NCBI RefSeq assembly: GCF_002305855.1
Contig: NZ_CP022163.1
Span: 5,580,292 to 5,644,291, forward strand
DNA: 64,000 bases
From: Melittangium boletus DSM 14713
GTDB lineage: Bacteria; Myxococcota; Myxococcia; Myxococcales; Myxococcaceae
Direction: 5' to 3'
The translations under genes were made by a program, and so were the position numbers. Position 1 is the first letter of the stretch; each line of letters begins with the position of its first letter. Shown here piece after piece: positions 51,648 to 60,574 of the stretch. Under the pieces are notes generated by a model, which saw nothing but the letters and a program-made list of their open reading frames with translations, was not told the DNA's origin and did not search any database.

Positions 51648-53816
51648 ATGTCCAGACTCCTGCTCGTCTCCAATCGACTCCCCGTCACCGTCAAGGCGGA
51701 CAAGGACGGGGTCTCCGTGGTCCGTAGTGCGGGGGGACTCGCCACCGGCTTGCGTGGCCCCCATGAGCGTTCCGGAGGCCTGTGGATCGGCTGGCCCGGG
51801 GATGTCTCGCGGCTCACCCAGGCCCAGCGCGCCTCGGTGGAGGAACAGCTCTCCCAGCAGCGTTGCGTCCCGCTCTATTTGAGCGCCAGCGAGGTCAGCC
51901 GCTTCTACGAGGGCTACTCCAACCAGGTGCTCTGGCCGCTGTGCCACTACCTGCTCGAGCGCGTGCCCCGGCAGGATCGGGACTGGGACGTCTACCGCAA
52001 GGTGAACGAGCGCTTCGCCGAGCTGGTGGCGAGCCACTACCAGCCCGGGGACACCATCTGGGTGCACGACTACCAGTTGATGCTCGTCCCCGCCATGCTG
52101 CGCGCGCGGCTGCCCCAGGCGCGCATCGGCTTCTTCCACCACATTCCCTTCCCCTCGAGTGAGATCTTCCGCACCCTGCCGCACCGCCTGGATCTGGTGC
52201 GCGGCCTGCTGGGCGCCGACCTCATCGGGTTCCACACGCTCTCGTATGTGCGTCATTTCGCCAGCACCCTGATGCAGCTGTGTGGAATCGAGAAGGTGGG
52301 CGACCGTGTCGAGCAGGACGGCCGCGAGGTGCGCCTGGGCGCCTTCCCCATGGGCATCGACGCGCAAGCCTTCGAGAACCTGGTGCGGGAGCCATCGGTG
52401 CTCGAGGAGGTGCGCGTGCACCGGGAGAAGAGCGCCGGACAGCGTCTGCTGCTGGGCGTGGACCGGTTGGACTACACCAAGGGCATTCCGCGGCGCCTGC
52501 TCGCGGTGCAGCGGCTGCTCGAGCGCGAGCCCGCGTGGCGCGGCAAGCTGCGCTTCGTCCAGGTGGCCGTCCCCAGCCGCACCACGGTGGCGGACTATGC
52601 CACCTACCGCGAGAGGGTGGACGAGCTGGTGGGCCGCATCAACAGCCTGTACGGCTCCGTGCACAACGTCCCCATCCACTACCTCTACCGCTCCCTGAAC
52701 GAGAAGCAGCTCTCGGCGCTCTACCGGGCCGCGGACGTGATGTTCGTCACGCCCATCCGCGATGGCATGAACCTGGTGGCCAAGGAGTTCTGCGCGGCGC
52801 GCCCGGACGAGGACGGCGTGTTGGTGCTCAGCGAGTTCGCCGGCGCGGCGGACGAGCTGGGCGACGCGGTGATGGTCAACCCCTATGACGTGGAGGGCAT
52901 GGCGGACGGGCTGGAGGCCGCGCTGGAGATGTCCGAGGAGGAGCGGCGCACGCGCATGCGCTCGTTGCGCACCCGGGTGAAGGACTACGACGTGCACTGG
53001 TGGGTGCGCTCCTTCCTGGACACCCTCCAGTCCACGCCCACGGCGCCGCCGAGGGTGGCACCCCAGGGCGCCCGGGAAGCGCTCACCCTCATCCGCGAGG
53101 CGCCCGAGCTGCTCCTGCTGCTCGACTACGACGGCACGCTCGTGTCCTTCACCGCGAGGCCCGAGCAGGCCGCGCCGGACGCGGAGTTGCTCGATCTGCT
53201 CAAGCGCCTCACCGAGCGGCCCCATACGCGGGTGCACATCGTCAGTGGCCGCAGCCGCGAGGTGTTGGAGGCCTGGGTGGGCGCGCTGCCCCTCGGCCTG
53301 CACGCGGAGCACGGCCTGTGGTCCCGCCCCGCGCCCGGCGAGCCGTGGAAGTCGCTCGGGGACGTGCCCACGGACTGGAAGCACCTGGTGCGCCCCATCC
53401 TGGAGACCTTCGCCGCGCGCGTGCCCGGCGCGCTGGTGGAGGAGAAGTACGCGTCGCTCGCCTGGCACTACCGGCAGGTGGAGCCGGTGCTCGGCACGAA
53501 GCTGGCGCGCGAGCTGCGGATGCACCTGGGCGAGGTGTTCGCCCACGGTCCGCTGGAAGTCCTCCCCGGGGACAAGGTGGTGGAGGTGCGCGCGCGCGGC
53601 GTGAACAAGGGCCGAGTGGTGGGGCGCGTCACCGAGGGCATGGCGCCCGGCACCCGCGTGGTGGCCGTGGGGGATGACCGCACGGACGAGGACTTGTTCG
53701 CCGCGCTGCCCCCGGAGGGCATCGCCATCCACGCGGGCGGCAAGGAGTCCCGCGCGGGCTTCCGGGTGAAGGGCCCCTCCGAGGTGCGCCAGTTCCTCGC
53801 CGCGCTGCTGGACTGA
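51648..53816 (+). CDS. otsAB: Bifunctional trehalose-6-phosphate synthase/phosphatase
   Basis: 722 aa, a natural OtsA-OtsB fusion. Residues 1-465 are a GT20 glycosyltransferase making trehalose-6-phosphate from UDP-glucose and glucose-6-phosphate: SNRLPVTV, the glycine segment SAGGLATGL, DYQLMLVPAMLR, GFFHHIPFP and GVDRLDYTKGI. From about 485 the HAD-type phosphatase follows, with nucleophile Asp in LLDYDGTLVSF (near 493), the SGRSREVLEAW loop and GDDRTDEDLF near the end. Both halves look complete, so one polypeptide can produce trehalose, an osmo- and desiccation protectant relevant to fruiting-body spores. Confidence 0.94.
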   Translation: MSRLLLVSNRLPVTVKADKDGVSVVRSAGGLATGLRGPHERSGGLWIGWPGDVSRLTQAQRASVEEQLSQQRCVPLYLSASEVSRFYEGYSNQVLWPLCHYLLERVPRQDRDWDVYRKVNERFAELVASHYQPGDTIWVHDYQLMLVPAMLRARLPQARIGFFHHIPFPSSEIFRTLPHRLDLVRGLLGADLIGFHTLSYVRHFASTLMQLCGIEKVGDRVEQDGREVRLGAFPMGIDAQAFENLVREPSVLEEVRVHREKSAGQRLLLGVDRLDYTKGIPRRLLAVQRLLEREPAWRGKLRFVQVAVPSRTTVADYATYRERVDELVGRINSLYGSVHNVPIHYLYRSLNEKQLSALYRAADVMFVTPIRDGMNLVAKEFCAARPDEDGVLVLSEFAGAADELGDAVMVNPYDVEGMADGLEAALEMSEEERRTRMRSLRTRVKDYDVHWWVRSFLDTLQSTPTAPPRVAPQGAREALTLIREAPELLLLLDYDGTLVSFTARPEQAAPDAELLDLLKRLTERPHTRVHIVSGRSREVLEAWVGALPLGLHAEHGLWSRPAPGEPWKSLGDVPTDWKHLVRPILETFAARVPGALVEEKYASLAWHYRQVEPVLGTKLARELRMHLGEVFAHGPLEVLPGDKVVEVRARGVNKGRVVGRVTEGMAPGTRVVAVGDDRTDEDLFAALPPEGIAIHAGGKESRAGFRVKGPSEVRQFLAALLD

Positions 53817-53839
53817 CGCGGGGAGGGGCGCGGACGGAC

Positions 53840-54493
53840 TCAGACGCGGATGTTCTGGTGCTCCAGGAGCGCCACGAGTCCGTCCTCCAGCGCCTCGCGC
53901 GCGAAGGCCACCTGCCGGTGCAGGAGCCCATGCAGGCGCAGCTCCTTCTCGTCCGGACGATCACAGCCGTCCGAGTACTCCTCGAAGCCGCGCAGCCCGC
54001 TGACGAGCCGCGCGAGCTGCTGGGAGCACTCGCAGGTGTCCCGCGTGGCCAGCTCCATCAACCGTCCGAGCTGGTCGGGCGTGAAGCGCGGCGGCTTGGG
54101 CCCTCGGGGCGCTCCGAAGGTGGGGTCGGTCTGCCGGGGCTCCTGGAGGGTCCGGTTCACATGGACGCGCAGCAGACTGAGCGGCAGCGGCCCCTGGACG
54201 AAACGGACCCGGGGAGAGGTGAGGGATTCGAGCAGGGCGTGGTTCGTGAGCCGGTAGCTCACCAGGGCGTGCCGGGCCCCGGTCAGCTCCATCAACTCGG
54301 GCACGAGCCGGGGTGGCACCTGGCCCAGGTCCGCGAAATCCAGCGCGAGCACGTCCGGCTTCAGTCTGGGCACGTCGGCGCGGAAGGTGTCATGTGATTC
54401 GCCCACCCACACGACCTCCATGTCCACCAGGGCCCGGGGATTGACCCGGAGCTGCGAGGCGTAGGTGTCTCCCAACAATGCCAGCTTGACCAT
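53840..54493 (-). CDS. Receiver-like regulatory protein (degenerate)
   Basis: 217 aa. Residues 1-110 follow the beta-alpha alternation of a response-regulator receiver (VKLALLGDTYASQLRVNP, DVLALDFADLGQVPP, HALVSYRLTN, VRFVQGPLPLSLL), but the paired N-terminal acids are absent, so it may be a pseudo-receiver; Asp in ALDFAD could still be the acceptor site. Residues of about 125-217 are helical with two cysteines (DTCECSQQL) and DGCDRPDEKE. No DNA-binding domain is seen. Identification is tentative. Confidence 0.58.
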   Translation of the reverse strand: MVKLALLGDTYASQLRVNPRALVDMEVVWVGESHDTFRADVPRLKPDVLALDFADLGQVPPRLVPELMELTGARHALVSYRLTNHALLESLTSPRVRFVQGPLPLSLLRVHVNRTLQEPRQTDPTFGAPRGPKPPRFTPDQLGRLMELATRDTCECSQQLARLVSGLRGFEEYSDGCDRPDEKELRLHGLLHRQVAFAREALEDGLVALLEHQNIRV

Positions 54494-54509
54494 GTGTGGA
54501 CCCCCCGGT

Positions 54510-54529
54510 CGTGGCCCGGAGCGGCCACG
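54510..54529 (-). terminator. Hairpin downstream of the DUF1444 gene
   Basis: CGTGGCC (54510-54516) and GGCCACG (54523-54529), 7-bp perfect stem, 6-nt loop CGGAGC, about 80 bp beyond the stop of the minus-strand DUF1444 gene and just before the next minus gene. No T-run; weak evidence. Confidence 0.3.
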
Positions 54530-54607
54530 CGTGGGGCGCTGATGCGCGACCTTGGCGCGCGTTTCCCCTCGGCACCGGAGGGCCGTGTAGGTGTCCGGTA
54601 TCGGGCG

Positions 54608-55900
54608 CTACTTCCGGGCCGCGGCGCGCAGGTGCTCGAACATCTCGGGGGTGGGCCAGGCGGTGGGACGGTAGCGGGGCGGCGCCAGTCCGGGCTCGGC
54701 CACGAGGCGGTCTCCGACGATCCGCCGCACCTCCGGCCAGGGCACGAGCAGCACCTCCTCCTTCGTCGTGCCCAGGGCGACCAGGTCCACTTCGGGCAGC
54801 AGGCCCTCCGTCCCGAGATCCTCACTCCAGACGCAGTAGGTGAACGCCTCCTGGCTCCCCTGGGGGCTCACGATGGAGACGTTGGCCACGAAGGCGCCTT
54901 GCTCCTCGCCACCCTTGGCCTGGTCGAGCATGTCCTTCTGGGACTTGTACTCGGAGGCGGCGAGCATCACGTGCCCGCGGCGCACCTGGGCGGCCAGCTC
55001 ATCCTCCGGCGGCAACTCGTAGGGCACGACGCGCAGCTCCTCGTCCACCGTGTACAGCGCGGGCGAGGTGGCGCGGGCGGAGGCCTGGTACTCGCGCTCG
55101 GCGCTCTCACAGAGCCGCGCCACCGTCTCCGGGTGGGCATCCCCCGCGATCCACAGCGTGGTGCGGTCGGGCACGATGGCGATGGGCCGGCCCTCCACCT
55201 TCTTCGCGAAGGACGCGAGGAAGCCCGGGCGCATGAGCCAGGAGCTCTCGTGGAACTGATCGGACTCGACGCTCCAGATGGTGCCGGGGACCCGCTCGTA
55301 GGGCTCGGTCGCCAGGGGCACGGTGCGGGCGAGGTTGGCGTGGGCGGCGGCGAGCACCTCCTGGAAGCCGACTCCCCAGGACTCGAACTCCTCCCGCTGG
55401 AGGTAGGCCGCCCGATCCTCGTAATCAATGGAGATGAGCTCGCGGAGGAAGGGCAGCACGTCATGGCCCACCATCGCGTGCTCGGGTTTCGCCGACTCGA
55501 TTCCCTGCCCGAAGGTGACGGGGCGGAGCACGGGGCGCAGCCGCGGCCGGGCCTCCTCCCACGTCAGGCGCGTCTTCTCCGGCGTCTTGCTCAACGCCGT
55601 CAGGAAATGATCGATGGCCCGTTCGCGATCCTCCGGGGACAGCTCCCGGGTGTCGGCGTAGAGCCGGTGGAGGAAGAGCGACATCTCCCGCCCGGAGATG
55701 ACGACGCGCAGGCCGAAGTCATTCTCGTGACGGGTGATGGTACCGGTCGTTTCCCGGGCGCGGAGCCGTTGCTCGACCTGCGCCAGGAAGAACTCCCGGG
55801 GATCTCCCTTGACAAGGGAGGGAGTGCCCGGTGGTGACGCCATGTCCGGCGAGGAGGGCTTACGCCCGAACCACTTGTTCCAGAACCCCATGGGCTCCAT
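54608..55900 (-). CDS. DUF1444 family protein (YtpQ-like)
   Basis: 430 aa, cytoplasmic. The block ESAKPEHAMVGHDVLPFLRE (about 140) and LISIDYEDRAAYLQREEFESWGV with LATEPYERVPG (about 205) match the style of DUF1444/YtpQ proteins, whose function is unknown. The N-terminus GFWNKWFGRKPS looks like a short amphipathic helix. Two ATGs compete: 55900 and 55891, with GGAG between them; neither has ideal spacing. It is separated from the transglutaminase gene upstream by a strong terminator, so it has its own promoter. Confidence 0.8.
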   Translation of the reverse strand: MEPMGFWNKWFGRKPSSPDMASPPGTPSLVKGDPREFFLAQVEQRLRARETTGTITRHENDFGLRVVISGREMSLFLHRLYADTRELSPEDRERAIDHFLTALSKTPEKTRLTWEEARPRLRPVLRPVTFGQGIESAKPEHAMVGHDVLPFLRELISIDYEDRAAYLQREEFESWGVGFQEVLAAAHANLARTVPLATEPYERVPGTIWSVESDQFHESSWLMRPGFLASFAKKVEGRPIAIVPDRTTLWIAGDAHPETVARLCESAEREYQASARATSPALYTVDEELRVVPYELPPEDELAAQVRRGHVMLAASEYKSQKDMLDQAKGGEEQGAFVANVSIVSPQGSQEAFTYCVWSEDLGTEGLLPEVDLVALGTTKEEVLLVPWPEVRRIVGDRLVAEPGLAPPRYRPTAWPTPEMFEHLRAAARK

Positions 55901-55918
55901 ACCCTAGCGGAAACGACG

Positions 55919-55947
55919 CGGGCCCCTCCAGCCATAGGAGGGGCCCG
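55919..55947 (-). terminator. Strong terminator after transglutaminase gene
   Basis: CGGGCCCCTCC (55919-55929) and GGAGGGGCCCG (55937-55947), perfect 11-bp GC stem with a 7-nt loop, 17 bp beyond the stop codon at 55964. On the minus strand it is followed by CGCGTCGTTTCC. It isolates this gene from the DUF1444 gene downstream. Confidence 0.62.
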
Positions 55948-55963
55948 GGGGACTCTCATCGTC

Positions 55964-58900
55964 TCAACGCCCGGCGGTGGTCGTCGCGGGGCCGCGCAGG
56001 GTGACCTTGCGCGAGAAGCCCTGGTCCACCCGTCCGAGGAAGGCGCGGAAGGCCGCGTAGTCCTCGGCCTTCACCCGGGCGGCGGTGAGCGCCACCTCGC
56101 CATCGGCGACGAGCTGCTGGCCCTCGACCGTGTAGTTCAACCGCACCCGGCCAAAGGGCGTCTCCTCCTGGAGGGCGGGGGGCAGCTCCGCCGCGGAGTA
56201 GCCGGCGGGCAGCGTGTAGCGGAAGGTGAAGCGGTTGACCCAGGGGCCGCTCATCACCAGGTCGAAGCGGCGCTCGGCGAGCGGCGCGTACGTCTGGGTG
56301 TAGGCGCGTCCGGTGCCGAAGGGCAGGAAGCGCAGGTGGCCGGGGAGCGCCTCGGCGAAGCGGGGGATGGCCATGCGGAAGTCCACCTTCACGTCATCGT
56401 CCAGGAGCGTGGTGTCATTGAGATTCACGTCCTGCACGGTGAGGCCGGGAAAGCTCTGCGCCCAGGCGCGCTCGAAGGTGGACTTGCGCGAGGACACGGC
56501 GCGGTAGGCGCGGCGGTACTCGGGCGCCATCTGCCCGCCCACCGTGGTGGCCCCGCCCACCGTGGCGCTACCGTCCGGCCGCAGCACCACGTCCATGGCC
56601 AGGCGCGTGGCGTTGTCGTCGGCCTTCGCCTCGGGCGTGGTGAGGAAGGTGGCCTTGCCGCCCGGCTCCACCACCAGCACGTTGGCCACGCGGTCCGCGC
56701 TGGGCAGCTCCTTGGCGCCGTGGAACTCGGCGGTGCCGTCCAGGTACAGGTCGAAGCCCGGCACGTAGACGATGGCGTGGTTGAAGGCCGCGAGGCTCGC
56801 CGGCTCCTCGCCGATGGCGCCCAGGTCGCGCATGCGCAAGAGCACCAGCCGGCTGTCCACGCCCGCCACCTTCAGCATGGAGTGGATGAGGCTCGCCTTG
56901 TCCTTGCAGTCGCCGAAGCGGCGGGAGAGCACCCGGTCCACCCGGTAGGGCTTGAAGCCGTGGATGCCGAACTCCAGCGCCACGTAGCGCGTGTTCGTCA
57001 CCACGAAGTTGTAGATGGCGCGCACCACCGCCTGCTGGTTCTTGCGGTCCACGCCCTTGAGCACCGAGTCCACCGTCTGACGCAGCTCGTCGTTGGGCGT
57101 GAGTTGATCCCTCACGAGCCCCCACCAGTAGCGGCCCACCTCGTCCCAGGTGCGGTAGGTGGACACGTGGAGGTTGGCGGCCACCTCGGCCCAGCCGGGC
57201 ATGCCGGGCTCGGGCACCACCTTGGCCACGTGCTTCGCGCTCCAGCGGTACAGCTCGCGCTCGCCCTCGACGGGCTCGTGGGCGTACTTCACGCCGGGCA
57301 GCTTCTTGTCATTCCAGTAGAGGGGCCGCTCCTTGGGCATCTCCACGAGGAACTGGTAGCTCACCTTCGGGTAGACGCCCTGCACGTTCTCCACGTCGCC
57401 CCAGTAGTCCGACAAGAGGTTGTCCTGGGCGGTGTCGTCCACGCGGTACTGCAACTCCAGGATGTCCCCGGCCGCGAGCGCCGGGAAGGAGAGCATCTTG
57501 GCGCGCGCGTCGTAGTACATGCCCGTCCAGGGCTCGTTGATGTTGCGGTCGCTCTCGCCGTAGCTGTCCACCACGGAGCCGTCCGGCTTGGTGATGCGCG
57601 CGCGCAGGATGCGCACCTCCTGCCGGTCCGGCGAGTAGGTGACGGGGAAGGAGCGGAAGGCGTCCACGCCCCGGGCGTTGAGCACCTTCACGGAGAACTG
57701 GTGGAGCCGGCCGGCGAGGCCACTCTTCTGCACGCGCACATAGGTGCTGTCCGTCAGGTAGACGGCGTCCTCGTGCACGTAGCCGTCGGCCTCCTTGATG
57801 AGCGGCTTGAAGTCCGGGAGGTATTGCAGACCCGCGCTCGCGGACTCGCCCTTGAGGGTGCGCACGGCCTCCTTGAGCGTGGGATTCTGCGGGCGCAGCG
57901 CGAGCGAGCGCTCGAAGGACGCCACGGCCTCGTCGCGGTGCCCCGCGGACAGGAGCGCCTTGCCCTCGCGCTCGTACACGTCGGGCTCGTCCGGGGAGAG
58001 GGCGCGCGCCGCGGCGAAGGCGGCGGTGGCCGCGTCGAGCTGGCCATTGGCGGCCCGCAGCTCGGCGAGCTTGATGCGGGTGGCGTTGTCGAAGGGGTAG
58101 AGGGTGAGGAGCTGGGCGTACTCGCGCGCGGCGGCCTCCACCTGGCCCTGGTCCGCCAGGAGCGTGGCGAGCTGGGTGCGGCTGGAGCGGTCGTCATGGC
58201 GCAGCGCGAGGGCCACGCGCAGCCGGGCCACGGCCTCCTGGGGCCTGTCGAGCGCGCGGGCCGAGCTGGCGGCGGCGCGCACCACGCGGGGGATGCGCGG
58301 CAGCGTGCGCAGGGCGTCCTCGACGAGCGTGTGCGCGAGGGCGGGCTCGCCGAGCGCCTCATGGGCCCGGGCGAGCGCGAGCCGGGCGGGGGCGGAGTCG
58401 GGAACCTCCTCCACCAGGGGCGCGAGCAACGTCAGGGCGCGCTCGGGGTGGCCGCGCTCCAGCTCGAACTCGGCGAGCGCCACGCGGGCCTGCACGGAGG
58501 TGGGGTCGGCGCGCAGGGCGGACTCGAGGAAGAGCCGCCGCTGGTTCAGGTCCTCGCGCTGGGTCGCGGCGGCCAGCAGTTGCAGCCGCGTATTGGAGGG
58601 GGCGGCGCGGGCGGCGCGCTCGGCCTCCACGGCGGCGGTGTGCTCGCGCTCGTCGAAGGCGCGGAAGTAGTCGAGCACCGTGGCGTACTCCCCGCGCAGG
58701 ACGGCGTCGTTCGGGGCCCTGGCCACGGCGTCCTTGAGGCTGGAGGTGAGCGTGGGCAGCACCTGGGGCGCGGGCGAGGCGCCCTTGGCGAGCGCGGGGG
58801 GGCTCGCGGGCAGCGTCACCCGGATGCGGCCAGGCGGATCCCGGCGCAGGAAGAAGCCCATGGGGCCCGTGTCCTGGCACACCTTGAGGAGCACGCGGTT

Positions 58901-59653
58901 GAGGCCCTTGCGCAACCGCACGGAGACGCGCGCCTGGTCCGGCCGGGGCAGGTGGTACTGGTCTCCCGTGGCGGCCTTCTCGCCGTTGACCCACATCCGG
59001 AAGGCGCCGGAGGTGCCCACGTCGAGCGTCACGCGGGTTTCCGCCGGAGCCTCCAGCCAGGTGAGCGCATAGGCCACGGACTCGCGGTTGGGGCGCAGCG
59101 CGGCGCCCAGGTCGACGTACCCATCCACGGGGGAGACGGAGAGCCGACGCCAGGACGCCTCGCGGCCCTTGGCACCCGGGTAGCGGGCGGACAGGTCCAG
59201 CGCGGCCGTCTCGGGGCCGAAGTCCGTGTCACAGCCGGACTTGCCCTCGTTCTCGAAGCCGCCGACGACGTAGTAGTCCCCGACGAACCCCAGGCTCTCG
59301 CGCAGCTCGCCGGCGCGGGTGAGTCGGCCGCGCGCGCGCTCCAGGTCCATCAGCAGGAACTGGGCGGTGGCGCGGGTGCCGGGGTCCACGTTGCGGCGGA
59401 CGGCCAGCTCGGCGTACGTCCTCACCAGGGGCGTTAGATCCTCGAGCTCCTGCTCGAACGCCTGCAGACGCAACAGGTGCGCCGCGCTCCGCGGCGAAGC
59501 GGCGAGGGACAGGGCCTGCTCGGACTCCTGACGGGCCTCGTTGAGGCTCGTGTCGGTGGGAGCGGCGCGGACCAGCAGCGGGCAGGCGAGCACGAGCAAC
59601 GACGCGAGCCAGGGGGCGGGGGAGCGCGGGGCGAGCCGTGGGGTACGAGACAT
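55964..59653 (-). CDS. DUF3857/transglutaminase-like protein with TPR repeats
   Basis: 1229 aa with a signal peptide (LASLLVLACPLLVRAAP). Residues of about 150-270 are beta-rich, around 310-600 is a run of TPR-type helices (VALAEFELERGHPERALTLL, REYAQLLTLYPFDNATRIKL), followed by a DUF3857 domain (about 640-860). The transglutaminase core has the triad Cys916 (RRFGDCKDKASL), His959 (FNHAIVYV) and Asp972 (YLDGTAEF). The C-terminus is a beta domain. Members are secreted or periplasmic with unproven substrates; protease or peptide-ligase activity is inferred from the triad. A strong terminator follows at 55919-55947. Confidence 0.92.
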   Translation of the reverse strand: MSRTPRLAPRSPAPWLASLLVLACPLLVRAAPTDTSLNEARQESEQALSLAASPRSAAHLLRLQAFEQELEDLTPLVRTYAELAVRRNVDPGTRATAQFLLMDLERARGRLTRAGELRESLGFVGDYYVVGGFENEGKSGCDTDFGPETAALDLSARYPGAKGREASWRRLSVSPVDGYVDLGAALRPNRESVAYALTWLEAPAETRVTLDVGTSGAFRMWVNGEKAATGDQYHLPRPDQARVSVRLRKGLNRVLLKVCQDTGPMGFFLRRDPPGRIRVTLPASPPALAKGASPAPQVLPTLTSSLKDAVARAPNDAVLRGEYATVLDYFRAFDEREHTAAVEAERAARAAPSNTRLQLLAAATQREDLNQRRLFLESALRADPTSVQARVALAEFELERGHPERALTLLAPLVEEVPDSAPARLALARAHEALGEPALAHTLVEDALRTLPRIPRVVRAAASSARALDRPQEAVARLRVALALRHDDRSSRTQLATLLADQGQVEAAAREYAQLLTLYPFDNATRIKLAELRAANGQLDAATAAFAAARALSPDEPDVYEREGKALLSAGHRDEAVASFERSLALRPQNPTLKEAVRTLKGESASAGLQYLPDFKPLIKEADGYVHEDAVYLTDSTYVRVQKSGLAGRLHQFSVKVLNARGVDAFRSFPVTYSPDRQEVRILRARITKPDGSVVDSYGESDRNINEPWTGMYYDARAKMLSFPALAAGDILELQYRVDDTAQDNLLSDYWGDVENVQGVYPKVSYQFLVEMPKERPLYWNDKKLPGVKYAHEPVEGERELYRWSAKHVAKVVPEPGMPGWAEVAANLHVSTYRTWDEVGRYWWGLVRDQLTPNDELRQTVDSVLKGVDRKNQQAVVRAIYNFVVTNTRYVALEFGIHGFKPYRVDRVLSRRFGDCKDKASLIHSMLKVAGVDSRLVLLRMRDLGAIGEEPASLAAFNHAIVYVPGFDLYLDGTAEFHGAKELPSADRVANVLVVEPGGKATFLTTPEAKADDNATRLAMDVVLRPDGSATVGGATTVGGQMAPEYRRAYRAVSSRKSTFERAWAQSFPGLTVQDVNLNDTTLLDDDVKVDFRMAIPRFAEALPGHLRFLPFGTGRAYTQTYAPLAERRFDLVMSGPWVNRFTFRYTLPAGYSAAELPPALQEETPFGRVRLNYTVEGQQLVADGEVALTAARVKAEDYAAFRAFLGRVDQGFSRKVTLRGPATTTAGR

Positions 59654-59781
59654 CCGTGTTCCTCGTCCATCGGAAGGGGGAGACCGGGGGTGTCAATCCC
59701 GGCGGCGGTGAACAACCAGGCTTCCAGCAACCTTCCCTGCATGCGCCGTTGGGCCCTGTCAGGCAACTGAAATGTCGGGGA

Positions 59782-60480
59782 TCAAGCGAGGGAGAAGGCC
59801 CGGGCCAGGGTGAGCACCTCGATGCGAGCCGCCCCGGCTGCCTGGAGGGCCTCGGCGGCGGCCCGGACGGTGGCGCCGGTGGTGAGGACATCGTCCACGA
59901 GGAGGAATTCCCGTCCGGAGGCGGAGGCGGTGGCGCGGAAGGCCTGGGCCACGTTGAGGGCGCGTTCGGCTTCGGACAGTCCCACCTGACGGCGCGTCTC
60001 GCGGGCGCGCAGGAGGACGTCGGGCAGGGCCTCGCGTCCCGTGGCGCGGGCCAGGGCCTGGACGAGCAGCCACGCCTGATCATACCCCCGCTCGCGGAAG
60101 CGCTTGCCGTGGAGGGGAAGGGCGACGAGCACGGGCGGGGCGCGGGAGAGGAACTGGCGGCACTCGGTGGCGAGCAGCTCGGCGAGGGCGGGGGCGAGTT
60201 CCGGGTGGTCCTCGTACTTGAAGCGGTGGATGGCGCGGGCGACGGGGCCCTCGTGGGCGAAGGCGGCCCAGGCGCGCGTGAAGGGGGGCGGCGCGTCGAG
60301 GCAGCGGGTGCAGGTGTGGCGGGGGAAGGTGCCGGGCTCGGCGCAGGTGCGGCAGCGCGCGGTGGGCAGCCGCTCCACGGCGAGATCGCACGTCTCGCAG
60401 AAGGCGGTGCGCACGGCGAGCACCTTCGCGCACGCGATACACGCGGGGGGGTAGAGCAGTTCGAGGAGTTGCTGGAGCAT
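59782..60480 (-). CDS. comF: ComF family phosphoribosyltransferase-like protein
   Basis: 232 aa from ATG 60480. N-terminal zinc-finger-like part with four Cys pairs (CIAC, CETC, CRTC, CTRC between about residues 14 and 63), then a phosphoribosyltransferase fold with the PRPP loop LLVDDVLTTGAT (about 190-201) and the ComF block PLHGKRFRERGYDQAWLL. ComF proteins are needed for DNA uptake in naturally competent bacteria, with unclear biochemistry. The frame is open further upstream, but the family N-terminus begins here. It is divergent from the phosphofructokinase gene. Confidence 0.92.
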   Translation of the reverse strand: MLQQLLELLYPPACIACAKVLAVRTAFCETCDLAVERLPTARCRTCAEPGTFPRHTCTRCLDAPPPFTRAWAAFAHEGPVARAIHRFKYEDHPELAPALAELLATECRQFLSRAPPVLVALPLHGKRFRERGYDQAWLLVQALARATGREALPDVLLRARETRRQVGLSEAERALNVAQAFRATASASGREFLLVDDVLTTGATVRAAAEALQAAGAARIEVLTLARAFSLA

Positions 60481-60574
60481 GGACCCGGCGCGTGCAACCG
60501 GGGGGCCGCGTCGTCTTCTCCCTGGGCTCCGCCGCCGCTCCGGGTCAGTATGAGGCGAAACGTCAGGGAGACTC

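Noticed and set aside
56336..59437. Plus-strand frame of about 1033 codons antisense to the transglutaminase gene
   Set aside because: Gly/His/Val/Leu low-complexity translation; the opposite strand has a signal peptide, TPR units and a complete catalytic triad.
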